A stretch of DNA of 64,000 bases from RZYY01 sp036794825 (GTDB lineage: Bacteria; Bacteroidota; Bacteroidia; Bacteroidales; 4484-276): NCBI GenBank assembly GCA_036794825.1, contig DAIRGA010000022.1, positions 1-64,000 of the forward strand, in the 5' to 3' direction. Below the pieces are notes generated by a model. That model ran no database searches, was not told the origin of the DNA, and saw only the letters and a program-made list of their open reading frames with translations. Position numbers and translations under genes: made by a program. Of this stretch, positions 55,233-63,101 are shown one piece after another. Every line of letters starts with the position of its first letter. Position 1 is the first letter of the stretch.

Positions 55233-55565
55233 CTATGAGAATTGGCGGGCATTTTCCAGCAATTCGAATCCTGTCCTTTTTATTTCAACAACAAAAGGAA
55301 TATCAGATTGAAAATCCTCAAGAGAAATTGGATGTGGTTCAATCCGGCTATCAATTTGAGAAGCAAGCAGCATTAATTGAACCTGGGTATCAAAACGGTC
55401 AGAATCAGCTAGGTTTTTAAAAACTAATGCCAGATCAATATCGCTATCCTGATTATAGTTCCCCCTGGCATATGATCCAAAAAGATACACAGACTCAACA
55501 TCAAGATACTTTCCCTTTATCAGTTTTACGAATTCTGTGATTGCTCTATCAACTGTTTTATCCAT
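55233..55565 (-). CDS. MNT-type nucleotidyltransferase (antitoxin of a HEPN/MNT pair)
   Basis: This 110-residue minimal nucleotidyltransferase has Gly30-Ser31 in LFGSYARG and the metal pair Asp42/Asp44 in SDIDLAL. In characterised HEPN/MNT systems the MNT protein silences the HEPN RNase, in some cases by AMPylation of a Tyr near its active site. Its start lies 40 bp inside the HEPN gene. Confidence 0.9.
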   Translation of the reverse strand: MDKTVDRAITEFVKLIKGKYLDVESVYLFGSYARGNYNQDSDIDLALVFKNLADSDRFDTQVQLMLLASQIDSRIEPHPISLEDFQSDIPFVVEIKRTGFELLENARQFS

Positions 55566-55870
55566 TTTCTTAAATCTATTAGTTTCTCAATCCACTCAGT
55601 TGTAAATTGCGAAGTACATCGCTGTTTAAAACTCAATTTATAATCATCATATCGGGCATTGATATTAAAAGCCGTAATAGTCACGAGTTGTTCTTTTATT
55701 ATTTCATCGCATTCCAAATCAGCTTTCTCAGCAAGCCTCAATAAATTATGAATGTAAGGTGGATAATCTGATTTTGCCTGTAAAAAATAGGCCTTCAGCA
55801 ACTTCTCAAGCATTAAATGTCCGATGAATAGTGCCCAACTGTATCTTTTTGAATTGAACATATCCATCAT
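55526..55870 (-). CDS. HEPN-domain protein (probable RNase toxin of a HEPN/MNT pair)
   Basis: This 114-residue four-helix protein has the HEPN-typical helix FIGHLMLEKLLKAYFLQ and the segment NARYDDYK. A strict RxxxxH RNase motif is not visible, so activity is uncertain. It is first in a two-gene operon with the MNT gene (40 bp overlap). Such pairs are type VII toxin-antitoxin modules and sit often in defence islands, as here beside a type I R-M locus. Confidence 0.82.
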   Translation of the reverse strand: MMDMFNSKRYSWALFIGHLMLEKLLKAYFLQAKSDYPPYIHNLLRLAEKADLECDEIIKEQLVTITAFNINARYDDYKLSFKQRCTSQFTTEWIEKLIDLRKWIKQLIEQSQNS

Positions 55871-56255
55871 AGTATCGTTTTTGCGCTTGGCATTCGTGCG
55901 GGATTTCGGAGGACAAAACTGTCAACACAGCACTAAAGCCAAATTGAAAAACTGAACTTGAATTTAAGCACGTCACCCCGCATGACGCCAAACGCATGTT
56001 ACCAGCTGGCGTTATTGTCCACCGTGTCTGTAAACCATTTTCGTTGTTGAGTTTCACTGTCATGTCGTGTTGGTCTTTGCGGTTGCGTCTATTAATTTTT
56101 TTTTAAAAGGGTTGGAAAAATTTTTTTGAATTTCTTTTCTGGGTGGCAAAGGTGGAAGCTCAGTTCGGTAAGCTCACTGCACCGCTTTTGCAATCCTTTG
56201 GTTTTAGCGCTGGCTTGTACGAATTATAAATGTGCTACACCCATGCGATGGCTTT
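55871..56255. other. Intergenic region between HEPN gene and hsdR
   Basis: This 385 bp region has no gene. It contains an imperfect inverted repeat, ACGCCA (near 55984) against TGGCGT (near 56006), around a short GTTACC segment, and A/T-rich runs near 56095-56140. It marks the downstream edge of the hsd operon; no clear terminator was found. Confidence 0.35.
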
Positions 56256-59200
56256 TTATTTCGTCATTTCGTATGCTATCATTTCAGCTTGTTTTAAAAC
56301 AGTCTCAGTCGCTAACATTTGCATATCGGGCGGATAACCATATTTTCTTAAAAGCCTTTTTACGGCAACTTTCAATTTTGCTTTTACACTCTCTTTGATT
56401 GTCCAATCTATGGATGCATTTTGTCTAATAGTTTCTGTCAGCACAATGGCAAGTTCTCTTAGTTTGTCTTGTTGCATGAGTTCTCTTGCACTGTCGTTGT
56501 TGGCTACTGCTGTGTAAAAAGCATATTCAAAGTCTGTCAAACCCATGTGCCTGGCTTCACTGTCCATGTCAACAATTTCTTTGCTCAGGTTGATGAGTTC
56601 TTCAATTACTTCGGCTGCTGTCAGAATCTTGTTGTGGTATTTTTTAATGGCATTTTCCAGCATTTCCATCAAAGACTTGCTTTTTACAAGATTCTTTTTG
56701 GCTCTCGATTTTATTTCATCATTCAGGAGTTTTTTCAAAACTTCCAAGGCAATATTTTTATGTTCCATTCCTTTCAGCTCCAATAAGAATTCTTCTGAAA
56801 GAATTGAAATATCAGGTTTCTTTATTCCAGCTGCATCGAAAACGTCAATCACTTGTTCAGAAACCAATGCTTTGTCAATGACTTGCCGAATTGTGGTTTC
56901 AATTTCTTCGTCTGTTCTGCCTGAACCTGTTCCGTCAAATTTTGCCAATCGTGCTTTCACTGCCTGGAAAAACGAAACTTCATCTTTTGCATCCATTGCC
57001 TGGTCATGAGGAATGGCAATGGCAAAGGCTTTTGAAAGTGCTGTTACTTCGTTGATGTAACGTTTCTTTCCATCTTCTAAACCTAAAATGTGTTCTTCTG
57101 CTGCAAGTATCAGCGACAATTTTTTTGAAGTGTCGGCTTCAAAATAGGTTTCATATTCAAAGCCATGATACATTTGAGAAACAACTTCCAACTTCTCTAA
57201 CATCAATTGAACGGCTTGCTCTTGTAAAATAGTTGGGTCGCCTTTGCCTCCGGAATCCGAATAAAATGCCAAGGCCTTTTTCAAGTCGGCTGCAATTCCT
57301 AAATAATCTACAATCAAACCACCTGGCTTGTCTTTGTAAACCCTGTTTACACGGGCAATAGCCTGCATCAGATTATGTCCTTTCATTGGTTTATCAATGT
57401 ATAGGGTGTGGAGGCATGGTGCGTCAAAACCTGTGAGCCACATATCCCGGACTATAACCAATTGCAGTTCGTCATCAGGATTTTTCATTCTTTCGGCAAG
57501 CGTTCTTCTTTGTTCTTTAGTGGTATGATGTTTTGAAATTTTCGGACCATCAGAAGAAGCGGAAGTCATGACCACTTTTATCACTCCTTTATTCAAATCG
57601 TCTGAATGCCATTCAGGTTTCAGGTCAATAATTGCCTGATACAAATCCGCTGCAATTCTGCGGCTCATGGAAACAATCATTCCTTTTCCTTCAAACACCT
57701 CCTGTCTTTTGCTAAAATGTGCAATAATGTCTTTGGCAATATTCTTTATCCGATTCTCACTACCAACCAGGGCTTCCAATTGTGTCCATTTGGCTTTTGC
57801 CTTTTGTGTGTTGGTTAAATCTTCCTGTTCCAATTCACCATCCAGTTCCTCAACTAACCTTTTGCCCTCTTCGCTTAGGTTGACCTTTGCCAAGCGACTT
57901 TCGTAATAAATGCGGACTGTTGCACCATCTTCAACGGCTTGGGCTATATCGTAAATGTCCACATAGTTTCCGAAAACCGCTGGCGTGTTTACATCTGTAT
58001 TTTCAATGGGTGTTCCTGTAAAGCCCAGATAGGTTGCATTTGGCAAAGCATCCCGCATATACTTGGCAAAACCGTAAACGATTTTTTTTCCAATTAAATT
58101 GCCGGCATAATCTTTAGAATCAATGGTTTTGGCCTTAAAACCATATTGTGTTCTGTGTGCTTCGTCTGCAATAACAACTATGTTATTCCGATTAGAAAGC
58201 ATTTCATAAACATTGCCTTCTTCAGGTTGAAATTTTTGAATGGTGGTAAATACAACACCGCCCGAAGCTACTTTCAATAAGTCTTTTAATTGGTTTCTAT
58301 CGTCTGCTTGAACTGGTTCTTGTCTTAGCAATTGTTTTGATGCTGCAAACGTATCAAACAGTTGGTCGTCCAAATCATTACGGTCTGTAATTACAAGTAT
58401 GGTCGGATTGTCTAAAACCAAAACGATTTTTCCTGTGTAGAAAACCATTGACAATGATTTTCCGCTTCCTTGTGTATGCCAGACTACTCCACCTTTTCTG
58501 TCGCCTATAGGTTGATTTTTTACTCCGGGCACTCCATAGCTTTCAGGAGACTCCTGCACTAAATTCCCCTCCTCTGGAGCTGTACCCGATAGAGTGTGAT
58601 GCTCCATTCCCCTCCCCTGGAGGGGTGCCCGAAGGGCGGGGTGGTCAAAAAGCCTTTGCATTGTACTATATAGTTGATTCATCACATGTTCAACAGGAAT
58701 ATGAATTACTGTCAAACCCAATGACTCCAGGTAGGCATCCCTCTGAGCATCATACTCTTCTTTGTCATCATGGCTGCTTCCATCTATTTCAATAACCACT
58801 TGACAATTGCTGCAATAGAAATCTACAATGTAGTTTCCTATGATTTTTTGCCGGTCAAAATCAAATCCTTTGAATTGCTTATTCTTTACTTGATTCCAAA
58901 AAAGCACTTCGGAGAGATTGCCTGCTTGGCGAAGTTTTCTTGCTCGTTCTTTGAGTTTGGGATTGTAAGGAAGTTCGAAGTAGTTTCTGCTGGCTCTTTT
59001 TACCACCCCGTCAGACTTCGTCTGCCACCCCTCCAATGGAGGGGAATTGAACCCCGATGCTCTCAAAGTGGATTCAACGGCTCGGTTTACAGCATAATAT
59101 TGATGATAAGCCGCCAATTTTTTTACTGTAGAAATGGTGGTAATACCCGTTACCGTATCTTCCTTTTTCGATTTTTCAAAAACAATAAAATGCCTGATTA

Positions 59201-59972
59201 AGTCAATCAGGGTTTCTTTGTTCAACATGCCTTGAATTAACGTTTCTAACTGACTTACCAAATGCGATGCTTCAGCTTTACCGTCTGCCGATTTCCAAGC
59301 CATAAAGCGGCTAAATCCCGCAGAGATTGAACCTGCTTTGGCTTCCAGTCCATCAGAAATAACCACAAATCCGTTGTAAGTGAACAGACCTGGAATGATG
59401 GCTTTATAGGTTTCTACTTGTTTGAAAGCAGAATTGATTGTGGTGTTCTCGTCCGCAGCATTTTTTAACTCAATAACCACCAACGGAATTCCATTGACAA
59501 ATAAAATTACATCAGGACGTTTGTTATTGCCGTTTTCAATGATGGTAAATTGGTTGGTTACGACAAATTCGTTGTTGTGTGGATTCTTAAAATCTATCAG
59601 CCAAACACGGTCGCCCCTGTCGTCTCCATCAACACGTTTTGAAACAGGGATACCTTCGGTTAATAAACGATGAAAGATTTCATTGTTGGCAAGCAATTCA
59701 GGCGAAGCAATGCGTTGAATTTCTTTGATGGCTTCTGCCTGTGCATCGGATGGAATACTGCGATTAATTCTTTTGACGGCAGTTTGCAACCTGTTTACCA
59801 GCAAAACCTGGGCGTAGCTCTCTCGGGTATCCTGACCACCCTGGCCTTCAGTCGCCAATCCCTGGGAGGTGAATTCGGGGGCAATATCGGGGGCATAGAT
59901 GTACTCATAGCCAAGTTGAGCGAGCAACTCAATGGCAAAGGTTTCTATTGTATGTTCAGTTATGGGTTTCAA
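56256..59972 (-). CDS. hsdR: Type I restriction endonuclease subunit R, with an inserted DUF559 domain
   Basis: This 1238-residue protein cuts unmethylated DNA after ATP-driven translocation, in complex with HsdM and HsdS. The N-terminal PD-(D/E)xK nuclease shows Asp154 and Glu168-x-Lys170 (VIELK). The helicase has Walker A HTQGSGKS (499-506) and DEAH in VIADEAHRTQYG; a helical C-terminus follows. Between LRAS (303-306) and ESPESYGVPG (474 on), about 165 residues are foreign: a Vsr-like DUF559 domain flanked by repeat-derived sequence. Without it the length is about 1070, close to the family norm. The start is a TTG overlapping the TGA of the upstream DUF4276 gene; the codon before it is a stop, so no longer form exists. 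Confidence 0.93.
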   Translation of the reverse strand: MKPITEHTIETFAIELLAQLGYEYIYAPDIAPEFTSQGLATEGQGGQDTRESYAQVLLVNRLQTAVKRINRSIPSDAQAEAIKEIQRIASPELLANNEIFHRLLTEGIPVSKRVDGDDRGDRVWLIDFKNPHNNEFVVTNQFTIIENGNNKRPDVILFVNGIPLVVIELKNAADENTTINSAFKQVETYKAIIPGLFTYNGFVVISDGLEAKAGSISAGFSRFMAWKSADGKAEASHLVSQLETLIQGMLNKETLIDLIRHFIVFEKSKKEDTVTGITTISTVKKLAAYHQYYAVNRAVESTLRASGFNSPPLEGWQTKSDGVVKRASRNYFELPYNPKLKERARKLRQAGNLSEVLFWNQVKNKQFKGFDFDRQKIIGNYIVDFYCSNCQVVIEIDGSSHDDKEEYDAQRDAYLESLGLTVIHIPVEHVMNQLYSTMQRLFDHPALRAPLQGRGMEHHTLSGTAPEEGNLVQESPESYGVPGVKNQPIGDRKGGVVWHTQGSGKSLSMVFYTGKIVLVLDNPTILVITDRNDLDDQLFDTFAASKQLLRQEPVQADDRNQLKDLLKVASGGVVFTTIQKFQPEEGNVYEMLSNRNNIVVIADEAHRTQYGFKAKTIDSKDYAGNLIGKKIVYGFAKYMRDALPNATYLGFTGTPIENTDVNTPAVFGNYVDIYDIAQAVEDGATVRIYYESRLAKVNLSEEGKRLVEELDGELEQEDLTNTQKAKAKWTQLEALVGSENRIKNIAKDIIAHFSKRQEVFEGKGMIVSMSRRIAADLYQAIIDLKPEWHSDDLNKGVIKVVMTSASSDGPKISKHHTTKEQRRTLAERMKNPDDELQLVIVRDMWLTGFDAPCLHTLYIDKPMKGHNLMQAIARVNRVYKDKPGGLIVDYLGIAADLKKALAFYSDSGGKGDPTILQEQAVQLMLEKLEVVSQMYHGFEYETYFEADTSKKLSLILAAEEHILGLEDGKKRYINEVTALSKAFAIAIPHDQAMDAKDEVSFFQAVKARLAKFDGTGSGRTDEEIETTIRQVIDKALVSEQVIDVFDAAGIKKPDISILSEEFLLELKGMEHKNIALEVLKKLLNDEIKSRAKKNLVKSKSLMEMLENAIKKYHNKILTAAEVIEELINLSKEIVDMDSEARHMGLTDFEYAFYTAVANNDSARELMQQDKLRELAIVLTETIRQNASIDWTIKESVKAKLKVAVKRLLRKYGYPPDMQMLATETVLKQAEMIAYEMTK
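58562..59048 (-). mobile_element. Palindromic-repeat element carrying a DUF559 endonuclease domain, inserted in frame in hsdR
   Basis: The element spans 487 bp, each end tipped AATTCCCC with the tips pointing outward. The right end (59048 inwards) folds as CCCCTCC-ATT-GGAGGGG followed by GCAGAC-GAA-GTCTGA. The left side has two tandem copies, 58562-58605 (decayed) and 58606-58646 (intact: CCCCTCC-CCT-GGAGGGG, then GCCC-GAA-GGGC). The ends encode phrases such as SPPLEGWQTKSDGVV. The core is DUF559: YNPKLKERARKLR, Asp384 in IVDFYC, and Glu395 and Asp397 in IEIDGSSH. No transposase is present, so it would need one in trans. No target duplication is obvious. Confidence 0.85.
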
Positions 59973-60586
59973 TTACTGTTTACTATATCTGTGATTCCTT
60001 GCCAGAAAATTTGAAAACTTGTTGATCTGTTTCTTAATGGTTCCATGTAAACAGATATGTTTCTGGCTAGTTCGGTTTTTCTTATTCCATGCTTGTAATA
60101 ACCTTTAGACTTCAATAGTCTTTCAAATGCTTCACATGTTCCTCCTTCAATTTGATCGGGAACACGAAATTGTGCTTTTTTATGAAAGTTAGCAGAAACT
60201 CTTGGGTATGCTGCACTGACTGCTTCGGGGTCGCCAAAATACCACGATTCGAGTTCTTCTATGGCAATCCTGTTCATAACTGTAAAAGTCATCTCGCCTT
60301 CTGCTTCTGATTTTGTTATTAAGCCTGCTCCATTTGCACAACTTTCAAGATATTTCTTCAGTTCGTGGCAGTCCTGATTATCCCGGTCAACGAGCACAAC
60401 TATTTTAAAATCTTGCGTTATCCAATTTTTATAGGCACGAAGCTCCATTTTCAGCTTCTTTAATAAATCCTGTTTACCCTGAAAGGTAATAATCTTATAA
60501 GTATGCTCGCCGGTGATGAGTTTTGGCAGCAAATTGTGCAATGCCATTTCTGCAGAAAGTTCTTCAACCAAAAATTCCAGATGCAT
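59969..60586 (-). CDS. DUF4276 TOPRIM-like protein, partner of the AAA ATPase
   Basis: This 205-residue protein begins with the DUF4276 signature MHLEFLVEELSAE. TOPRIM-type acidic residues are visible: Glu8/Glu9 near the start, and Asp67-x-Asp69 in VVLVDRDN; ELESWYFGD (about 111-119) is a further conserved segment. A metal-dependent nuclease role is inferred from the fold. It starts one base after the ATPase stop, and its TGA overlaps the TTG start of hsdR, so the three genes are translationally coupled. A comparable ATPase/TOPRIM pairing occurs in PARIS, AbiL and Rlo-type defence systems. Confidence 0.85.
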   Translation of the reverse strand: MHLEFLVEELSAEMALHNLLPKLITGEHTYKIITFQGKQDLLKKLKMELRAYKNWITQDFKIVVLVDRDNQDCHELKKYLESCANGAGLITKSEAEGEMTFTVMNRIAIEELESWYFGDPEAVSAAYPRVSANFHKKAQFRVPDQIEGGTCEAFERLLKSKGYYKHGIRKTELARNISVYMEPLRNRSTSFQIFWQGITDIVNSN

Positions 60587-60587
60587 T

Positions 60588-61811
60588 TTATCTCTTTTTG
60601 GGATTAAATTTTAAACTACCCTGATTAACAAGCGGATCGCCTACCTCGAAGTGCCCTTCTACCCACAAATTTCCCAATACAGCTCCCTCACTCACAAAAT
60701 CATTGATCCCACTCATAGCTGCCGCACATTTTGCGTTTGTATAACCCTTCTCATCCCTGTATAAAACCCAAAGTTCATCAGGCTTCAATCCATTTACAAA
60801 AAAAGGAGAGTGCGTTGTAACCATGAGTTGTGAAGTCTCTGCTGATGCTCTGCATTCTTCTGATAATTCAGGCAATAAACGTGGGTGAAGTTGATTTTCC
60901 GGTTCTTCAATTCCTATTAATTGGGGTGGCTCAGGATCATACAAAACAGTGAGGTAAGCCAACAATTTTAAGGTTCCATCTGAAGCAAATTTTGACAAGA
61001 CCGGACGCTCAAATGGAGCATCCTTTAATTGCAACAGCAGTCTTCCATCCTGCATAAGCTCTGTTTCAACTCTTTCGAGACGGGGTACTCTTTCGGCAAG
61101 AATCCTCAGGATTTTCCCCAAACGTTCAGGATGTTGTTCTTTAAGGAATTGGATCACATTCGGAAGGTTATCGCCCGTTGCGGAAAGACGTTCCTGCGGG
61201 CCGGCTTCAGTGATTCCACGTGTTTGATCGGCGGTGAGGTACGACAAGTACCAGCCTGTAATAAATCTACGAAGCGCAATCACCCTCGGATGCTTTGATA
61301 GTTGCCCAAGCGTGTTTACTGCCAACATCTCGGAACTGTCAAGCGATTCCTCTATTCTTTGGTCTGAAATATCGGGAGATTCCCCCGTGATTACTCTTCC
61401 GACACCTTTTGCAAAGTCCAGAAATGCGAAAGGTCTCCCTGCCGGGCTTCTTTTCCACAATAATCTTTCGCTTGCTACAAATGGCCCTTTGTTGTTTTCA
61501 TCAATCTTAAGCTCATAGGTAATAAGCGGTGATTTTGGGGTTTCCCTGTATTTTATCTCAAACTCAATGGGGCCGGTGCATCCGCGTGTGCGCAATTCTT
61601 TAAAACGGCCCCGCTTATCCCATGCTTTACGCAAGCCTACGGAGAAGCACTCGCTTAGGAATGCGAAAACATCAAACACCGTTGATTTTCCACTGCCGTT
61701 CGGTCCTAAAAAAACCGTAAGCGGCTTGATATTTTTAAGTTCAAGGTTTTGAAGCGCCCTGTAATTCTGGACGCGCAAATACTCAATTCTGGGAACAGCT
61801 TTTTCTCTCAT
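60588..61811 (-). CDS. AAA ATPase (SMC/RecF-like, AAA_21) of a probable defence pair
   Basis: This 407-residue protein has Walker A GPNGSGKST (36-44) after the RecF-like opening LRVQNYRALQNLELKNIKPLTV. The late segment has LSKFASDGTLKLLAYL (signature), Walker B LIGIEEPENQLHP and the switch His in TTHSPFFVNGL. No nuclease domain is fused; the DUF4276 protein encoded next probably supplies it. The gene lies between hsdS and hsdR, like the restriction-linked ORFs described in other hsd loci. It has a -7 box of its own. Confidence 0.9.
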   Translation of the reverse strand: MREKAVPRIEYLRVQNYRALQNLELKNIKPLTVFLGPNGSGKSTVFDVFAFLSECFSVGLRKAWDKRGRFKELRTRGCTGPIEFEIKYRETPKSPLITYELKIDENNKGPFVASERLLWKRSPAGRPFAFLDFAKGVGRVITGESPDISDQRIEESLDSSEMLAVNTLGQLSKHPRVIALRRFITGWYLSYLTADQTRGITEAGPQERLSATGDNLPNVIQFLKEQHPERLGKILRILAERVPRLERVETELMQDGRLLLQLKDAPFERPVLSKFASDGTLKLLAYLTVLYDPEPPQLIGIEEPENQLHPRLLPELSEECRASAETSQLMVTTHSPFFVNGLKPDELWVLYRDEKGYTNAKCAAAMSGINDFVSEGAVLGNLWVEGHFEVGDPLVNQGSLKFNPKKR

Positions 61812-61829
61812 GTCAAAATCATTTGTTTA

Positions 61830-61837
61830 CAAAAGTA
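61830..61837 (-). promoter_or_regulatory. -7 promoter element (TACTTTTG) of the ATPase-DUF4276 pair
   Basis: TACTTTTG on the minus strand matches TAnnTTTG. It lies in the 28 bp between the hsdS stop and the ATPase start, 18 bases before that start. No -33 TTTG is visible within hsdS at the ideal distance. It suggests the pair can be expressed apart from hsdMS. Confidence 0.4.
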
Positions 61838-61839
61838 CA

Positions 61840-62979
61840 TTAACTATTCATTTCCACCCTCACCTCCCCACTCATCAACTTCGGCAACAAGTTATCACGC
61901 AATGATGTGAGGGTGCGGATTTGGGTTTGGTTGGATTTGATTTTTTTCAAAGTTGCCTCACACCAATCAATGGTATTATTTAATATTTTTTCTGATGGCA
62001 CGCTGATTTTCAAATCTTTTATTTGGTCAAAAGTTATCTGAGGAAAAGTACCACTTCTTGACTCAGCTATCATTTGCAACCAATCTACTGTAGATGAATT
62101 TGTTAAATAGAAATATACGAACGCTTGGCTAACTACTTTTTTTGACCTTAATACCATTAGTTTTGTTGACACTACATAATTATCAGCATCAAACTCAATA
62201 TAAGCCCATCTTCCATTTGCTGGTCTAATTTCACTAAATAAAATGTCGTCTTTTTGAATGGATTTCTTTGCTTGACCAGGTAATCCCTTTACATCCGAAG
62301 GATTGTGCTCAAGAACATTTCCTAAGTAAATATCAGAAGTATTTAAAAATACTATTGTTGGATAGGGAAACTTGTGGGTAATAGAAACGGTTTCTATCAA
62401 GTCTCCTAAATTAAGTTGATATTCCCACTCCTCCTTCGCTTCCTCCACAAACCACTGCCTAAACAGGGTTTCGGCCATTTTTTCCAAGGTGGCGTTTTGG
62501 CGGTGCAGCAGGTCTATTTTGTCGTCTAAACTGCTGAGGACGGAGGCAATAGCGGTTTGTTCTTTTTCATTAGAAGGAAGAAAAAAGGGAATAGATGTCA
62601 GTGCTGCTTTATTTAACTTTGGCTGAACAGCACCCGTTAAAAATGGATTCAAATCAAGATTTTGCATATAATAAACTATCAATTTATTATGAAAATCTTT
62701 CTTCCCTTTAACAATATGAGCATGATTGTTTACCCAAAATTGACCACTTGCAACGAAGGCAATTGGTGTATTTCTGGATTTTAAATTCTCTCCATCTTCC
62801 GAGATTAATACATGATCTCCATCAAAAATATAATCGTTTACATAATCAATAATGCCTGAGGCACCATAATATGGAAAGTCACCCTTTTTCTTTGCTCTCT
62901 CCATTGAGCTGAGAGGAATTCTTCTGTGATTAAGAATTTCCGCAAAATCTTCGATTGAATATTCCTTCCACTCACTCAT
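61840..62979 (-). CDS. hsdS: Type I restriction-modification specificity subunit S
   Basis: This 379-residue HsdS has two target recognition domains (about 1-150 and 185-345). Each is followed by a conserved helical spacer (NEKEQTAIASVLSSLDDKIDLLHRQN; ATLKKIKSNQTQIRTLTSLRDNLLPKLMSGEV). It sets the bipartite DNA sequence recognised by the enzyme; the target cannot be read from the sequence. Its ATG lies within the ancestral 3' end of hsdM, with an 8 bp overlap once the frameshift in hsdM is undone. Confidence 0.95.
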   Translation of the reverse strand: MSEWKEYSIEDFAEILNHRRIPLSSMERAKKKGDFPYYGASGIIDYVNDYIFDGDHVLISEDGENLKSRNTPIAFVASGQFWVNNHAHIVKGKKDFHNKLIVYYMQNLDLNPFLTGAVQPKLNKAALTSIPFFLPSNEKEQTAIASVLSSLDDKIDLLHRQNATLEKMAETLFRQWFVEEAKEEWEYQLNLGDLIETVSITHKFPYPTIVFLNTSDIYLGNVLEHNPSDVKGLPGQAKKSIQKDDILFSEIRPANGRWAYIEFDADNYVVSTKLMVLRSKKVVSQAFVYFYLTNSSTVDWLQMIAESRSGTFPQITFDQIKDLKISVPSEKILNNTIDWCEATLKKIKSNQTQIRTLTSLRDNLLPKLMSGEVRVEMNS

Positions 62980-63101
62980 TAACTTTAATCTTTAAAAGGT
63001 TAGCGGAAATGACTTCATTGAGTTGGGCTTCTTCTTTCAATTGTGCTTCCAACTCTGCTTTTAAACTGGCAAAGCGTTCCGCAAAATTGAAGTCGTCTTC
63101 T

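Noticed and set aside
55975..56015. Possible integron attC-like site (GTTACC with flanking ACGCCA/TGGCGT)
   Set aside because: Only a six-base stem is clear, there is no paired R/L box set, and neither an integrase nor further cassettes are seen.
56256..59972. hsdR as a pseudogene because of the insertion
   Set aside because: The frame is uninterrupted, and both the nuclease and helicase motifs on either side of the insert are intact.
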